DNA from: an uncultured Clostridia bacterium
GTDB taxonomy: Bacteria; Bacillota; Clostridia; Christensenellales; Borkfalkiaceae
Length of the DNA stretch: 64,000 bases
Direction: 5' to 3'
Assembly (NCBI GenBank): GCA_934271265.1
Contig: CAKQRE010000022.1
Coordinates: 1-64,000 of the forward strand
Below the pieces are notes generated by a model. That model was not told where the DNA came from and made no database searches. It saw only the letters and a program-made list of their open reading frames with translations. The translations under genes were made by a program, and so were the position numbers. Below are positions 1-8,342 of this stretch, piece after piece; the first letter of the stretch is position 1; each line of letters opens with the position of its first letter.

Positions 1-605
1 CACGAGATCGAACGCCGCCTGGTTCAGGCTTGCCGTCGTTCCCTTCGCTTTCACTACGTTTCCTACAACCGAAAGAACGTCGCCCGTTCTGATCGCAAAC
101 AGATCCGCCAACGCCGCTTTTTCAGACGTTTTGTTCGCAATTTCTCCGATCGTAACTTCGCCGAGAAGGCTGAGGAGATAGTCGACCTTCTTTACGCCCG
201 TCACTTCGGGGAAAGTCTTATCCGTGTATCCGGCGATATCGAGTTCGTATCCCGCAACGTCGAGAGGCTTCGTGTTGAGTAAGGTGTCGAGCGCCGCGTT
301 GCCGTTGCTCTTTATGTATCTTGCAAACGTGTAGTCGCTTGCATAAAGTTTCACAAGATCGAACGCCGCCTGTTTCAAACTTGCCGTCGTTCCCTTCGCT
401 TTCACTACGTTTCCTACAACCGAAAGAACGTCGCCCGTTCTGATCGCAAACAGATCCGCCAACGCCGCTTTTTCAGACGTTTTGTTTGCGATCTCTCCGA
501 TCGTAACGTTACCGAGAAGGCTGAGGAGATAGTCGATCTTCTTTACGCCCGTCACTTCGGGGAAAGTCTTATCCGTGTAGCCCGCGATGTCGAGCTCGTA
601 TCCGA
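1..605. repeat. 351-bp (117-codon) tandem duplication inside the giant repeat gene
   Basis: The sequence from position 1 recurs from position 352 with only scattered substitutions for about 250 bp (1-252 against 352-603). The period is 351 bp, an exact multiple of three, so the frame is kept. After about 605 the second copy diverges but keeps the same layout. The array probably continues to the left of the window. Confidence 0.85.
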
Positions 606-3597
606 TCGCGTCGATCACGACGGTGCCAAGCAGTTTGTCAAGCGCGGGGTTCTTCGAATCGAGCGAGGGGAAACATTCGCCTACGGTGTAGGTTTCGAAT
701 ACGTCTTTCGCAATGAGGAACAAACCGCCCTTCACGTTGTTTTTAAGTTCCTTTACATACCCCTTTACGGCGACCGCATCGATATCGAGCGCGTTGGAAA
801 CAAACGGAAGCGCTTTCTTTTCGTTGATATACCAATCGTCGCCCTCTTTCGTCACTTTGGCGAACAGCGCGACCACGTCTCCGACGCCGACGCCGTCCAC
901 AAGCCCGATCACGTAATCGAGTTTATCGGAAGCACTGTCTTTCGAAGCAAGTTCGGAGATCAGCTCTTTCACCTTGACGCAAAGAAGAGCGTTCACCGCT
1001 TTCTTGACCTGTTTGCCGTCCTTCGTCCAGGTTTCGCCGTTTTTCGTCAGGGACGCGGCGGGCGCGATCAGATCGCCGATCTCGTAAGCGTCGAAAGGCG
1101 AAGCGAACACATCGTTCAGGATATCGTCGACGGTGATCGACTTTTTATTTACGGCATTATATATATAGGTTATCAGGTTGCCGCAATCGAAGTTGTAGAC
1201 AAGCTCTAAAACGCCGTTAAGCTTTTCCGTCTTCGCGCTGGTAAGGATCCCCTTTTCGTTTTCTTCGATCGCCAGAGGCTTCTTGAAAAATTCGCCGAGA
1301 CGAACACCGTCGAACAGCTTATGAAGCTCTTCTTCGACGTTCAGTTTCTTGTCCCCTTTCAGCGAAGATATAATATCGCGCACGGTGATCGTGCAGCCGC
1401 AGATCACGTCAAACGCCTTCTGTCCGGGAACCCCGTTCATCGATTCCGTCGTTCCGTCTTCGTTCGCCTTCATTCCGAGAAGAGACTGGAAGATCTCGCC
1501 CACGGTGATGTCTTTCAGTTGTTCGGTGAACTCGCTCGCCTTCTTTTCGGGATCGAAAAGGTCGCCGAGGCGGAAGTTGAACACGGTTGCCGCCGCGCCG
1601 GGGAAATACACGGCTTTCCCGCCGCCTGCCGCCGCGTTCTTGAAATACCAGACGCCGTCTTCATTCATGCGGAAGTTGAGCGCTTCGCCGAGAGAGATCC
1701 CGCCGATCGCGTCGAGAAGATCGAAATCGCTCTTCTTGTCAAACCCGGCGACGATTTCCCAGATCTTAAGATTAAGGATCTTGTTCAATCCGTCCGTAAG
1801 GGCGGTTTCGTCGCAGATATTATCCGCTTTCGTATAATACTTTGTATTTTCGCCCGTGCCTTCCGAACCGAAGTTCAGAAGAGCGACCGCGAGATTGCCG
1901 AGCGTAAGATCGGGTAAAAGCCCGCTCACGATCGCGGCGGCGGAACCGGGATTCTCGATGATCGAGAACACGGCGGTCAGTTCCACGTCGTACACCATGC
2001 CGAGGTATTTATTTACTTCGTTGCCGTTCTTATCGAACCACTTACCTTCCGCATACTTCATTCCCGCAACGTCGCCCACGCGAAGCCCCGCGAATGCATT
2101 CTTCAGAATGGTGATAAGCTTTTCGACGCTGAATTTATCCCCGTCGGCGAGACCTTCGAAGAAATCCGCCACTTTCACGGAACACGCCGCTTTCAGAAGA
2201 GCGTTCACTTCGCCTTTGGAAGCGTCGGAATAAACGTATTCTCCGTTTTCGTTTTTCACCACGCCGAACAGTTCGCCGAGCCCTTCGCCGACCGTCATGT
2301 CGCCGAAATGCCCCTCCAGCGCGGACATCAGGTTCCGCACGATCTGATTACCGCTCAGTTCCCCTTTCCCGACGACGTCGCGTACGGAAAGCTCGAGGAG
2401 CGCGGAAACGAGCTGACTCTTGATCGCGGTATCGCCTTTATACCATAAGCCGTCCGCTTCGTTCTTTTCGAAACCGATCGTTTCGAACACGTCGCCGACC
2501 GAAAATTCGCCGAACGCGTTCAGGATCTTCTGAACTTTCTGCGCGGTCGTGGCTTCCTTATCTTTTACGGCAAGATAAAGGGTCGTAACGTCGAGAGAGG
2601 AAAGGATCTTCAGAATGCCCTTTACGGGTTTCGTGAACGCCTTGTCTTCATACCACTTTCCGTCTGCGGCATTGTACGTATATCCGATCACGCCGCCGAT
2701 ACGCACGTTATCCGTAAGGTTCTCGATCGCGAAGACGTATTTGCCTTCGGCATTCTTCGTGAACATCTCGCGGACTTTCATGCCGTTGAACAGCGAATTG
2801 ACCTGATCGGTCACTTTTTCGTCGGAAACGACTTTCGAAAGAAGCTCGCCGATCGTGGAATTACCGATCGAGGAAAGCCCGCCCTCGACGATCTCCGCCG
2901 GAATATCGGATGTCTTCGTAACGAAACTGTCGATGATCGCGCCCATCTTCACGTTGGCAAGAAGTTCGAGCGGCTTGTTCGATTCGTCTTTCACCACGTA
3001 TTCGCCGTCAACGTAATCGAACATGGTGGGAAGGATCCCGCCGAGCGAAATATCGCGCAGTGCGGAAAACACCCCTTTCTGACCGGTATATTCGTCATCG
3101 GAGATCATCTGACCGACGGTGTATCTTCTCAGTTTCGCCCTTTCCTGTTCGGAAATAAGGTTATCCGGAATAAACGCCAGCAAAGCCCCGACCGGCAGAT
3201 CGGATATGAATTTGGAAAATCCCTGATTCGTAAACAGGGTGAAAAAAGATACCGCCTTTAAGTCGTCGACGTACTTATCGTTTTCTCCGCCCTTTTTGAT
3301 GATGTCTTTCCCGGCAATGTTATTGACGAGTTTGACGACGTCGACCCCCATTTTGTCTTCGAGATCTTTCAGCGTGTAGTTCTCCGGAGACTCCATGGCT
3401 TTCTGCAAAAAGCCGACGATGTCCTCCGCGGAATACTTGTTGAGATCTCCGAGCCCGTCGACGTTGTCCGCCACGTCTTCCACGGTAACGTTGCCGTACA
3501 GATAGTACACCGTTCCCGCGATCGACGCGGTAGAAGCCGTGATCCCGAAGATCATTCCGAGTAGAAAACAGACGATTCTTCTGAAAATCTTACCCAT
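1..3597 (-). CDS. Giant membrane-anchored repeat protein, partial (C-terminus beyond left edge)
   Basis: An uninterrupted minus-strand frame runs from ATG at 3597 to the window edge, giving at least 1,199 residues with no stop. The start follows AGGAGA about 8 nt upstream and a consensus promoter (3736-3764). Residues about 5-28 are a hydrophobic segment after MGKIFRR, so a signal anchor with the bulk outside the cell is likely. The rest is a chain of loosely repeated units of roughly 60-100 residues. Each contains a core like [VIL]-T/R-[VL]-G-[DE]-[IVLF] (for example FSVGDVF, ITVGEIF, LRVGDVA, VTIGEIA), often followed by a W/Y-rich stretch and a helix of the LLxLxVxD type. Close to the left edge two units are nearly identical (117-residue period). 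No catalytic motif was seen and I do not recognise the family; function unknown. That it is a real gene is well supported by frame, start signals and promoter. Confidence 0.85.
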   Translation of the reverse strand, partial: MGKIFRRIVCFLLGMIFGITASTASIAGTVYYLYGNVTVEDVADNVDGLGDLNKYSAEDIVGFLQKAMESPENYTLKDLEDKMGVDVVKLVNNIAGKDIIKKGGENDKYVDDLKAVSFFTLFTNQGFSKFISDLPVGALLAFIPDNLISEQERAKLRRYTVGQMISDDEYTGQKGVFSALRDISLGGILPTMFDYVDGEYVVKDESNKPLELLANVKMGAIIDSFVTKTSDIPAEIVEGGLSSIGNSTIGELLSKVVSDEKVTDQVNSLFNGMKVREMFTKNAEGKYVFAIENLTDNVRIGGVIGYTYNAADGKWYEDKAFTKPVKGILKILSSLDVTTLYLAVKDKEATTAQKVQKILNAFGEFSVGDVFETIGFEKNEADGLWYKGDTAIKSQLVSALLELSVRDVVGKGELSGNQIVRNLMSALEGHFGDMTVGEGLGELFGVVKNENGEYVYSDASKGEVNALLKAACSVKVADFFEGLADGDKFSVEKLITILKNAFAGLRVGDVAGMKYAEGKWFDKNGNEVNKYLGMVYDVELTAVFSIIENPGSAAAIVSGLLPDLTLGNLAVALLNFGSEGTGENTKYYTKADNICDETALTDGLNKILNLKIWEIVAGFDKKSDFDLLDAIGGISLGEALNFRMNEDGVWYFKNAAAGGGKAVYFPGAAATVFNFRLGDLFDPEKKASEFTEQLKDITVGEIFQSLLGMKANEDGTTESMNGVPGQKAFDVICGCTITVRDIISSLKGDKKLNVEEELHKLFDGVRLGEFFKKPLAIEENEKGILTSAKTEKLNGVLELVYNFDCGNLITYIYNAVNKKSITVDDILNDVFASPFDAYEIGDLIAPAASLTKNGETWTKDGKQVKKAVNALLCVKVKELISELASKDSASDKLDYVIGLVDGVGVGDVVALFAKVTKEGDDWYINEKKALPFVSNALDIDAVAVKGYVKELKNNVKGGLFLIAKDVFETYTVGECFPSLDSKNPALDKLLGTVVIDAIGYELDIAGYTDKTFPEVTGVKKIDYLLSLLGNVTIGEIANKTSEKAALADLFAIRTGDVLSVVGNVVKAKGTTASLKQAAFDLVKLYASDYTFARYIKSNGNAALDTLLNTKPLDVAGYELDIAGYTDKTFPEVTGVKKVDYLLSLLGEVTIGEIANKTSEKAALADLFAIRTGDVLSVVGNVVKAKGTTASLNQAAFDLV

Positions 3598-3735
3598 AAA
3601 CTGCATCTCCTGTTGTTTTAGGTCGTTCCCGCCGCAGACCGACGACGCTTTCTCCGTTTCCGGAGATTTTCCCTCTTCGTCCGGAAACCGCAGACCGCGC
3701 AGAGCGTGCGACAGGTAACACTGATTACAGGATGT

Positions 3736-3764
3736 ATTATATAATTACGCGCGCGTAAAGTCAA
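3736..3764 (-). promoter_or_regulatory. Sigma-A type promoter of the giant repeat gene
   Basis: On the minus strand TTGACT (3764-3759), a 17-nt spacer and TATAAT (3741-3736). Transcription would begin near 3729, leaving a leader of about 130 nt. The leader contains a 9-bp inverted repeat GTTTCCGGA/TCCGGAAAC that could fold, but it has no terminator T-run. Confidence 0.75.
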
Positions 3765-4018
3765 GTTCCGCCGTGTAAATTTTCAGACCACTTCCGTAAT
3801 ATTGCAAAATTTCTCTTAAAAAGTTTACTTACGGTTTATTTTTCTTCGCTCGCGTCCCGCGGGCTTTTTTACGAACCCTTCCGCAATCATTCCGGAAAAA
3901 CCGGGGTTCGCGCGCCGCACGGGAAACCGTCCGCCGTTTCCGGGAATCCCGTCCGAGAAATTCGCACGGAACAAATGATAAAACGCAAAAGAAACTTCGG
4001 GAATGAACGCCGTTTTCC

Positions 4019-4048
4019 TTGCTTTTTTGTTCCGACATGCGATATAAT
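4019..4048 (+). promoter_or_regulatory. Probable promoter of the lipid kinase gene
   Basis: TTGCTT (4019-4024), an 18-nt spacer and TATAAT (4043-4048), about 180 nt before the start at 4227. The 3598-4226 gap otherwise holds only the divergent promoter of the giant gene and no convincing small gene. Confidence 0.5.
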
Positions 4049-4226
4049 GTATTTTGGCATTTGTGTCGCCCGGTCGTTTTTTTTGGATAAAAACGGATAA
4101 AACGCCCTTCATGCAACCGACGACGAAACGGCGAATGCCGATCCTACGGGACTTTTTCTCAGAAAACCTGCGCCTTTTGCGGCAGGCTGACAAACGGTCC
4201 GTCACAAAGGACACACAGGTAAAGAG

Positions 4227-5093
4227 ATGTATTGTTTTATCGTCAATCCGCAAGCCAATCGGGGCAAGGCGGGAAAAACAGCACGAACGCTTCGGAAAAT
4301 TCTGGAAGAAAAAGAGATCCCTCACGCCTTTTACTACACGAAAAAACCGGGGGAAGGCAAGGAGATCGCGAAAATGCTTTGCGATCGGGGCGAAACGCTG
4401 ATCGTAGCCGTAGGCGGAGACGGCACCATGCACGAAGTTTTTAACGGGATCGACCCCGAAAAAACGGAATTCGGACTCATTCCGTGCGGAAGCGGCAACG
4501 ATTTCGCCGCGACCGCCGGTATTCCGACCGACCCGGAAAAAGCACTCGATCTGATCCTGCACGGCGAGGCAAAACCGACGGACTACATGAACTGCGACGG
4601 CGTACGCGGACTGAACATCATCGGTACGGGCATCGACGTGGAGATCCTGAAACGCTGCCGGCGGATCCGTTTTCCGAAAGGGAAACTGCAATATCTCGTT
4701 TCACTGATCGTCAGCCTGATCAAATTCAAATTCTACACCTTTCATATCGAAGAAAACGGCAAGACGGAAACAAAACGCGCGCTCATCGCCTGCGTCGGAA
4801 ACGGAACCCGCTTCGGCGGAGGTATCCGCATGTGTCCGAAAGCCGTGATCGATGACGGAAAGCTCGATTTCGTCGTGGCGGGAAAACTCAAAAAGATCCG
4901 CATCCCCTTCGCTTTCGCCAAACTGATGAAAGGAAAGATCCTCGAGCAGGATTTCACGACTTTTTATCAGACGGATCACACCCGCCTCGATTTCGACGTT
5001 CCCACGACGATCCAGATCGACGGAGAGTTTTACGACAACATCGCTTTCGACGTATCCGTCGTGCCGCACGGCGCTCTTATCTTCCGCGCATAA
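4227..5093 (+). CDS. Diacylglycerol/lipid kinase family protein (DgkB/YegS/BmrU-like)
   Basis: 288 residues, the usual size of this family. Residues 1-15 (FIVNPQANRGKAGK) are the N-terminal nucleotide-binding signature; VGGDGTMHEV near residues 61-70 is the diagnostic GGDGT phosphate-binding loop, and PCGSGNDFA near 86-94 is the second conserved loop. The C-terminal half is the beta-sandwich of the fold. Members phosphorylate lipid alcohols, typically diacylglycerol recycled from lipoteichoic acid synthesis, at the inner face of the membrane. The exact lipid cannot be read from sequence; some members act on other lipids or are involved in drug resistance. The gene stands alone with its own promoter and ends at a bidirectional terminator. 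A short AGG lies 8 nt before the ATG. Confidence 0.9.
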   Translation: MYCFIVNPQANRGKAGKTARTLRKILEEKEIPHAFYYTKKPGEGKEIAKMLCDRGETLIVAVGGDGTMHEVFNGIDPEKTEFGLIPCGSGNDFAATAGIPTDPEKALDLILHGEAKPTDYMNCDGVRGLNIIGTGIDVEILKRCRRIRFPKGKLQYLVSLIVSLIKFKFYTFHIEENGKTETKRALIACVGNGTRFGGGIRMCPKAVIDDGKLDFVVAGKLKKIRIPFAFAKLMKGKILEQDFTTFYQTDHTRLDFDVPTTIQIDGEFYDNIAFDVSVVPHGALIFRA

Positions 5094-5153
5094 CCGTCAT
5101 ACCGGTTTCCGCCGTGCGCTTTCGCTATTGACAAACCACAACAACCTGACGCA

Positions 5154-5191
5154 AAAAAATCGCCGTTGATCGACTTATACGGCGATTTTTT
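5154..5191. terminator. Bidirectional terminator between the kinase and WYL genes
   Basis: A perfect 12-bp stem AAAAAATCGCCG/CGGCGATTTTTT with a 14-nt loop, T-rich on both strands, sits between two convergent genes. The loop TTGATCGACTTATA contains the dispersed decamer TCGACTTATA (5170-5179). Confidence 0.85.
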
Positions 5192-5283
5192 ATTTTTTTC
5201 AAGCTCGGTGTCCACCTCGGGAAAAATCTGCCCTCGTGATTTTCCGAAGAAAACGGAAATGCCGCCGGGCGCAATGGCAGCCT

Positions 5284-6216
5284 TTACCTCTCCACGCTTT
5301 TAAGAACGGCTTTCGCCGCCGCGGCGACCTGCTCTTTCAGCTTTTTCGGCGTGATCACCCTGACGTTTCCCGCAAAGGAAAGGATCTTGGAAACGAGATT
5401 GCCGTCGATCGGAAACCGCGCCGAAGCACAAGCGGTTCCGTCCTGCTTTTCCGTCACCCGGTCGATCCCGAGCCACTCTTCAAGCTCGCTCTTGTTTCCC
5501 TTATCGCATTCGAGTTCCACGAGCTCTGTCGGTAAAGATTCGAAAAATCGTTCCAGCCTCAGGTCGGAACGGGAGATCTCGCGCCGTTCGAACTTCTCCC
5601 CCGTCGGGTTGGCATAACGGATCCTTGCAATGCGGAACACACGAAAATCCTCGCGCAGATGACAGTAAGCGTACACATACCAGGTACCCTCTTTTAAAAT
5701 CACGTAATAGGGATCCACGATCCTTTCCGTCTCTCCCCCGAACCGATCGCGATACACAAACCCGACCCTCTCGCACGATTCTATCGAACGCGCAAAAAAG
5801 GAAACGGTAACGTGCATGATATCGCTCCCCGTCCAGGACGAACCGTCGATAATAAAATGCCCCATGTGCATGTCTTCCACGTTACAGTCCAGGCTGCTCA
5901 GCGCCCTCAGTTTATTGATCACGGAGGCAAGATCGTTGCTGCAGACCTGCTCGTTATAATCGGACAAGGCAGAGACCGCCGATTCAAATTCCCTTTTCGT
6001 AAGAAAACCCGCGCTGAGCCTGTACGTCTCGGAAATATAATAGCCGCCGTCCCGCCCCTGCTCGGCAACGATCGGCACACCCGCGAGACTTAATTCCTCG
6101 ATATAGCGGAACACCGTTCTGCGCGAGATCTCGCACTGGTCGGCAAGAAACGCCGACGTCAATCGCCTTCGCGACAAAAAAAGAAACAACATTTTCAGCA
6201 TCGCTTCGAATTTCAT
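5284..6216 (-). CDS. WYL-domain transcriptional regulator with N-terminal HTH (YafY/DeoR-like)
   Basis: 310 residues from the ATG at 6216, chosen because AGAAGGG lies 8-9 nt upstream; the frame stays open 69 nt further but without a good ribosome site. Residues 1-60 form a winged HTH (HTH_11) with RRTVFRYIEEL as recognition helix region. A WYL ligand-binding domain follows, with EGTWYVYAYCHLREDFRVFR near 172-192 as its signature. WYL proteins are one-component regulators often responding to nucleic acid or small ligands and controlling stress, defence or sugar genes. The gene is monocistronic with its own promoter, so its target cannot be inferred from neighbours; autoregulation is plausible. 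Confidence 0.85.
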   Translation of the reverse strand: MKFEAMLKMLFLFLSRRRLTSAFLADQCEISRRTVFRYIEELSLAGVPIVAEQGRDGGYYISETYRLSAGFLTKREFESAVSALSDYNEQVCSNDLASVINKLRALSSLDCNVEDMHMGHFIIDGSSWTGSDIMHVTVSFFARSIESCERVGFVYRDRFGGETERIVDPYYVILKEGTWYVYAYCHLREDFRVFRIARIRYANPTGEKFERREISRSDLRLERFFESLPTELVELECDKGNKSELEEWLGIDRVTEKQDGTACASARFPIDGNLVSKILSFAGNVRVITPKKLKEQVAAAAKAVLKSVER

Positions 6217-6361
6217 GTCGATAACCCTTCTTCTTTCGTAAAATCCATCCCGGCAAAATCCCCGGTTTTCTTCCGGAGCAAACAAAGAACCGCACGTCCG
6301 CCGGGTTTCGTCATGCGTTCATCCGACCCCTCGATTGCTATCGCGGAGCATTTCTTTTTAT

Positions 6362-6390
6362 ATTTTAGACCTTGCGGACCTTTCTGTCAA
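6362..6390 (-). promoter_or_regulatory. Promoter of the WYL regulator
   Basis: Minus strand TTGACA (6390-6385), 17-nt spacer, TAAAAT (6367-6362), about 145 nt before the start at 6216. This and the tRNA-Leu promoter account for the 6217-6637 gap. Confidence 0.65.
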
Positions 6391-6566
6391 GAAAGAAGAA
6401 CTGAAAAGAAAAATAAAAACCGCCGGGTCGGGAAAACGGAAACCGCCGGACTTACCGTTTATCATCCCGATCGCCGAAAAAAAACAGCCGATAACGGCGA
6501 ATGCCAAGCCCACCCTCGAGTGCGAAAAATATTTTTTGATTTTTTGCGAAAACTGCCGAAAAATCG

Positions 6567-6595
6567 TTGACAATAACTAAGAAATTTGATATTAT
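6567..6595 (+). promoter_or_regulatory. Promoter of tRNA-Leu
   Basis: TTGACA (6567-6572), 17-nt spacer, TATTAT (6590-6595), ending about 40 nt before the mature tRNA 5' end. Confidence 0.75.
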
Positions 6596-6637
6596 ATTCA
6601 GGCAATCGAGCGAAAGAACGATTGCAAGTGCTTATAT

Positions 6638-6724
6638 GCGGACATGGCGGAATTGGCAGACGCATAAGACTAAGGATCTTATGAGGCTTTTCTCGTGCAG
6701 GTTCAAGTCCTGTTGTCCGCACCA
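6638..6724 (+). tRNA. tRNA-Leu (anticodon AAG)
   Basis: A 7-bp acceptor stem GCGGACA/TGTCCGC closes the molecule, followed by ACCA (6721-6724). The anticodon stem TAAGA/TCTTA encloses the loop CTAAGGA with anticodon AAG at 6672-6674. A long variable arm identifies a class II tRNA, and GGTTCAAGTCC is the T-loop region. CCA is encoded. Confidence 0.95.
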
Positions 6725-6729
6725 AACGC

Positions 6730-6770
6730 ATCGGTCTGTAAGTCTTTTCTTACAGACCGATATTTTTATT
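6730..6770 (+). terminator. Terminator of tRNA-Leu
   Basis: Stem ATCGGTCTGTAAG/CTTACAGACCGAT with a 6-nt loop, followed by a T-rich tract (tatttttattt). Confidence 0.85.
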
Positions 6771-6878
6771 TATTGTTTGAGGCATTGAAAAGCCCAAACG
6801 ATATGATATAATTACGCAAAAACAAATCGGAATTTGAAGAAGCGCAAGAAAAGTCGAGAATAATTCCGTTCCTTCTGC

Positions 6879-6884
6879 TATAAT
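6879..6884 (+). promoter_or_regulatory. Probable -10 box of the AraC-type gene
   Basis: TATAAT 25 nt before the GTG start, with no good -35; another TATAAT lies near 6806. An activator-dependent promoter is possible. Confidence 0.35.
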
Positions 6885-6908
6885 GGATTTGTCAGGAGGG
6901 ATGATAAA

Positions 6909-7781
6909 GTGACGGAAAAGATTTTAGCAGTTCAACAGATGCAGGACTATATCGCAGTGCATCTTTCAGAAAAGATCACTCTATGTGACCTTTCCCGCGC
7001 TGCCGGATACTCTCCTTTTTATTGCGCGCGAATATTTAAGGAGCTGACAGGACTTGCGCCGGCGGATTACATCAGGCGGATTCGATTGTCCGAGTCGGCA
7101 TTGCGTCTGCGTGACGAACAGTGCAAAGTAATCGATATTGCTTATGATTCCGGTTATGACAGCGTTGATGGATATCAACGGGCATTTCGCAACGCGTTTG
7201 GCTGCAATCCCTATGAATATGCAAAATCTCCTATGCCTCTCCCACTTTTCACCCCTTACGGCGTTAAATTCAAAACACTGTGGAAGGAGCAAAAATCAAT
7301 GGAACATGTAGCAAATGTCTTTATTCAGGTAGTAGAAAAGCCGGAACGCAAGGTTATCATCAAGCGAGGAAAAACGGCAAAAGAGTATTGGAGTTATTGT
7401 CAAGAAGTAGGCTGTGATGTCTGGGGTATTCTCACCAGCATGAAATCTCTTTGTGGAGAGCCTGTTTGTATGTGGCTGCCGGAGAAATATCGAAAGCCGA
7501 ACACATCTGAATATGTGCAGGGTGTTGAGGTGACAATGAACTATACCGGCAGTATCCCGGATGGATTTGACGTCATCACTTTGCCTGCGGCAAAATACTT
7601 GATGTTTCAAGGCGAACCGTTCAATGAGGAGGACTATTGCCAAGCGATCGAAGCGTTACAGCTTGCAATGGAGCGATACGACCCATCGACAATCGGATAT
7701 GCGTGGGACAAAACAAATCCCCGCATTCAGTTGGAACCTCGAGGAGAGAGAGGGTATATCGAGTTGAGAGCGGTTCGATAA
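6909..7781 (+). CDS. AraC-family regulator with GyrI-like effector-binding domain
   Basis: 290 residues starting at GTG 6909, selected because CAGGAGGG lies 9 nt upstream (the nearby ATG at 6901 stops after three codons). Residues about 8-106 are a double-HTH AraC domain: ITLCDLSRAAGYSPFYCARIF is the first helix-turn-helix and IAYDSGYDSVDGYQRAFRNAFG the second. Residues about 130-290 resemble the GyrI-like small-molecule-binding domain seen in Rob/BmrR-type regulators that sense amphipathic drugs. Base composition is AT-richer than the upstream genes and typical of a transferred gene. The gene is monocistronic, ended by a terminator at 7879, so the target is unknown; a drug-response regulator is the reasonable guess. 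Confidence 0.85.
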   Translation: MTEKILAVQQMQDYIAVHLSEKITLCDLSRAAGYSPFYCARIFKELTGLAPADYIRRIRLSESALRLRDEQCKVIDIAYDSGYDSVDGYQRAFRNAFGCNPYEYAKSPMPLPLFTPYGVKFKTLWKEQKSMEHVANVFIQVVEKPERKVIIKRGKTAKEYWSYCQEVGCDVWGILTSMKSLCGEPVCMWLPEKYRKPNTSEYVQGVEVTMNYTGSIPDGFDVITLPAAKYLMFQGEPFNEEDYCQAIEALQLAMERYDPSTIGYAWDKTNPRIQLEPRGERGYIELRAVR

Positions 7782-7878
7782 CTCTGCCGACTGAAGAGAG
7801 GTAAAAAGATTAAAATAGTCCGACACACTCCCGAAAATCGGCTCAAAAACGAGATTTTGTCGTACACACGCAAGTTGG

Positions 7879-7919
7879 ACCCAGTTGAACCCATAAGGTT
7901 TGGCTGGGTTTTTCTTTTT
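7879..7919 (+). terminator. Terminator downstream of the AraC-type gene
   Basis: ACCCAG...CTGGGT with inner AACC/GGTT pairs around a short loop, followed by a TTTTTCTTTTT tract. Confidence 0.75.
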
Positions 7920-8136
7920 GCCTTTTTTGTGCCCTAAATTAAAAAATGCTGAGGTTTTTTCCTGCACCCCAACATTTATTTTAGAACCAATTTTATATCT
8001 CACACCCCAACATTTGACATTGATCCAAATGGTCCAACGCTCTTGGCGGTGGTAGGCGGCAAGGGCGGATATAAAGCATTAAAGAGCATAGAAAAAACGC
8101 GTCTGTTCCTGAGTCCAGGAACAGACGCGCCTCGTG
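7920..8136. other. Gene-poor stretch between AraC terminator and island boundary
   Basis: No gene with start signals is visible. Around 8020-8100 the plus frame reads GPTLLAVVGGKGGYKALKSI, which looks like a coding remnant but has no start, no ribosome site and no recognised relative. The rest appears non-coding and AT-rich. Confidence 0.3.
8098..8129 (-). terminator. Perfect 14-bp hairpin, terminator on the minus strand
   Basis: CGCGTCTGTTCCTG, loop AGTC, and the exact complement; on the minus strand it is followed by GCGTTTTTTC. It lies about 8 nt beyond a copy of the tRNA-Glu 3' end (8137-8149), so it was probably the original terminator of the tRNA cluster before the island entered. Confidence 0.7.
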
Positions 8137-8149
8137 TTGGTGACCCCTA
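8137..8149 (-). repeat. Island attachment repeat, distal copy (13 bp)
   Basis: TTGGTGACCCCTA is identical to 12778-12790, which on the minus strand is the last bases of tRNA-Glu plus CCA. Beyond the repeat the two loci differ. It marks the far end of a 4.64-kb insertion. Confidence 0.65.
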
Positions 8150-8251
8150 AGCCGCTCGTAGTGAACTTAGAATTTCACCTTGATTTAGTATATTTAGTTT
8201 GTAAAAACTTTAAAATTAAGCACTTTTTGTTGTTTTATTATGCTGAATGTG

Positions 8252-8312
8252 GAGTGTTTATAGGCATACAGTATCGAACTCGCGTCCGCTGAAAATGTCG
8301 CAATAAACACTC
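8252..8312. repeat. Inverted repeat beside the recombinase 3' end
   Basis: GAGTGTTTAT (8252-8261) and ATAAACACTC (8303-8312) are exact complements 41 nt apart, in the non-coding strip between the island edge and the recombinase stop. Large serine recombinase att sites are imperfect inverted repeats near the recombinase gene, so this is a candidate, but it could also be a plain hairpin. Confidence 0.4.
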
Positions 8313-8342
8313 AGTCGAAGATGTTTCGCTGAAATTTTCAGT

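Noticed and set aside
1321..2806. Several plus-strand open frames of 60-200 codons in the first 3.6 kb
   Set aside because: They lie antisense to the giant repeat gene, share its codon-phase bias, and have no ribosome sites.
3825..4691. 288-codon minus-strand frame opposite the lipid kinase
   Set aside because: Low-complexity, Arg/Phe-rich product antisense to a clear kinase gene; no start signals.
6567..6788. 73-codon plus frame MTITKKFD...
   Set aside because: It reads through the tRNA-Leu gene and its terminator; the RTWRNWQTHKTKDL stretch is the usual false product of a tRNA-Leu.
7656..8003. 115-codon minus frame after the AraC gene
   Set aside because: Runs antisense through the AraC 3' end and a terminator, with no ribosome site; not a supported gene.
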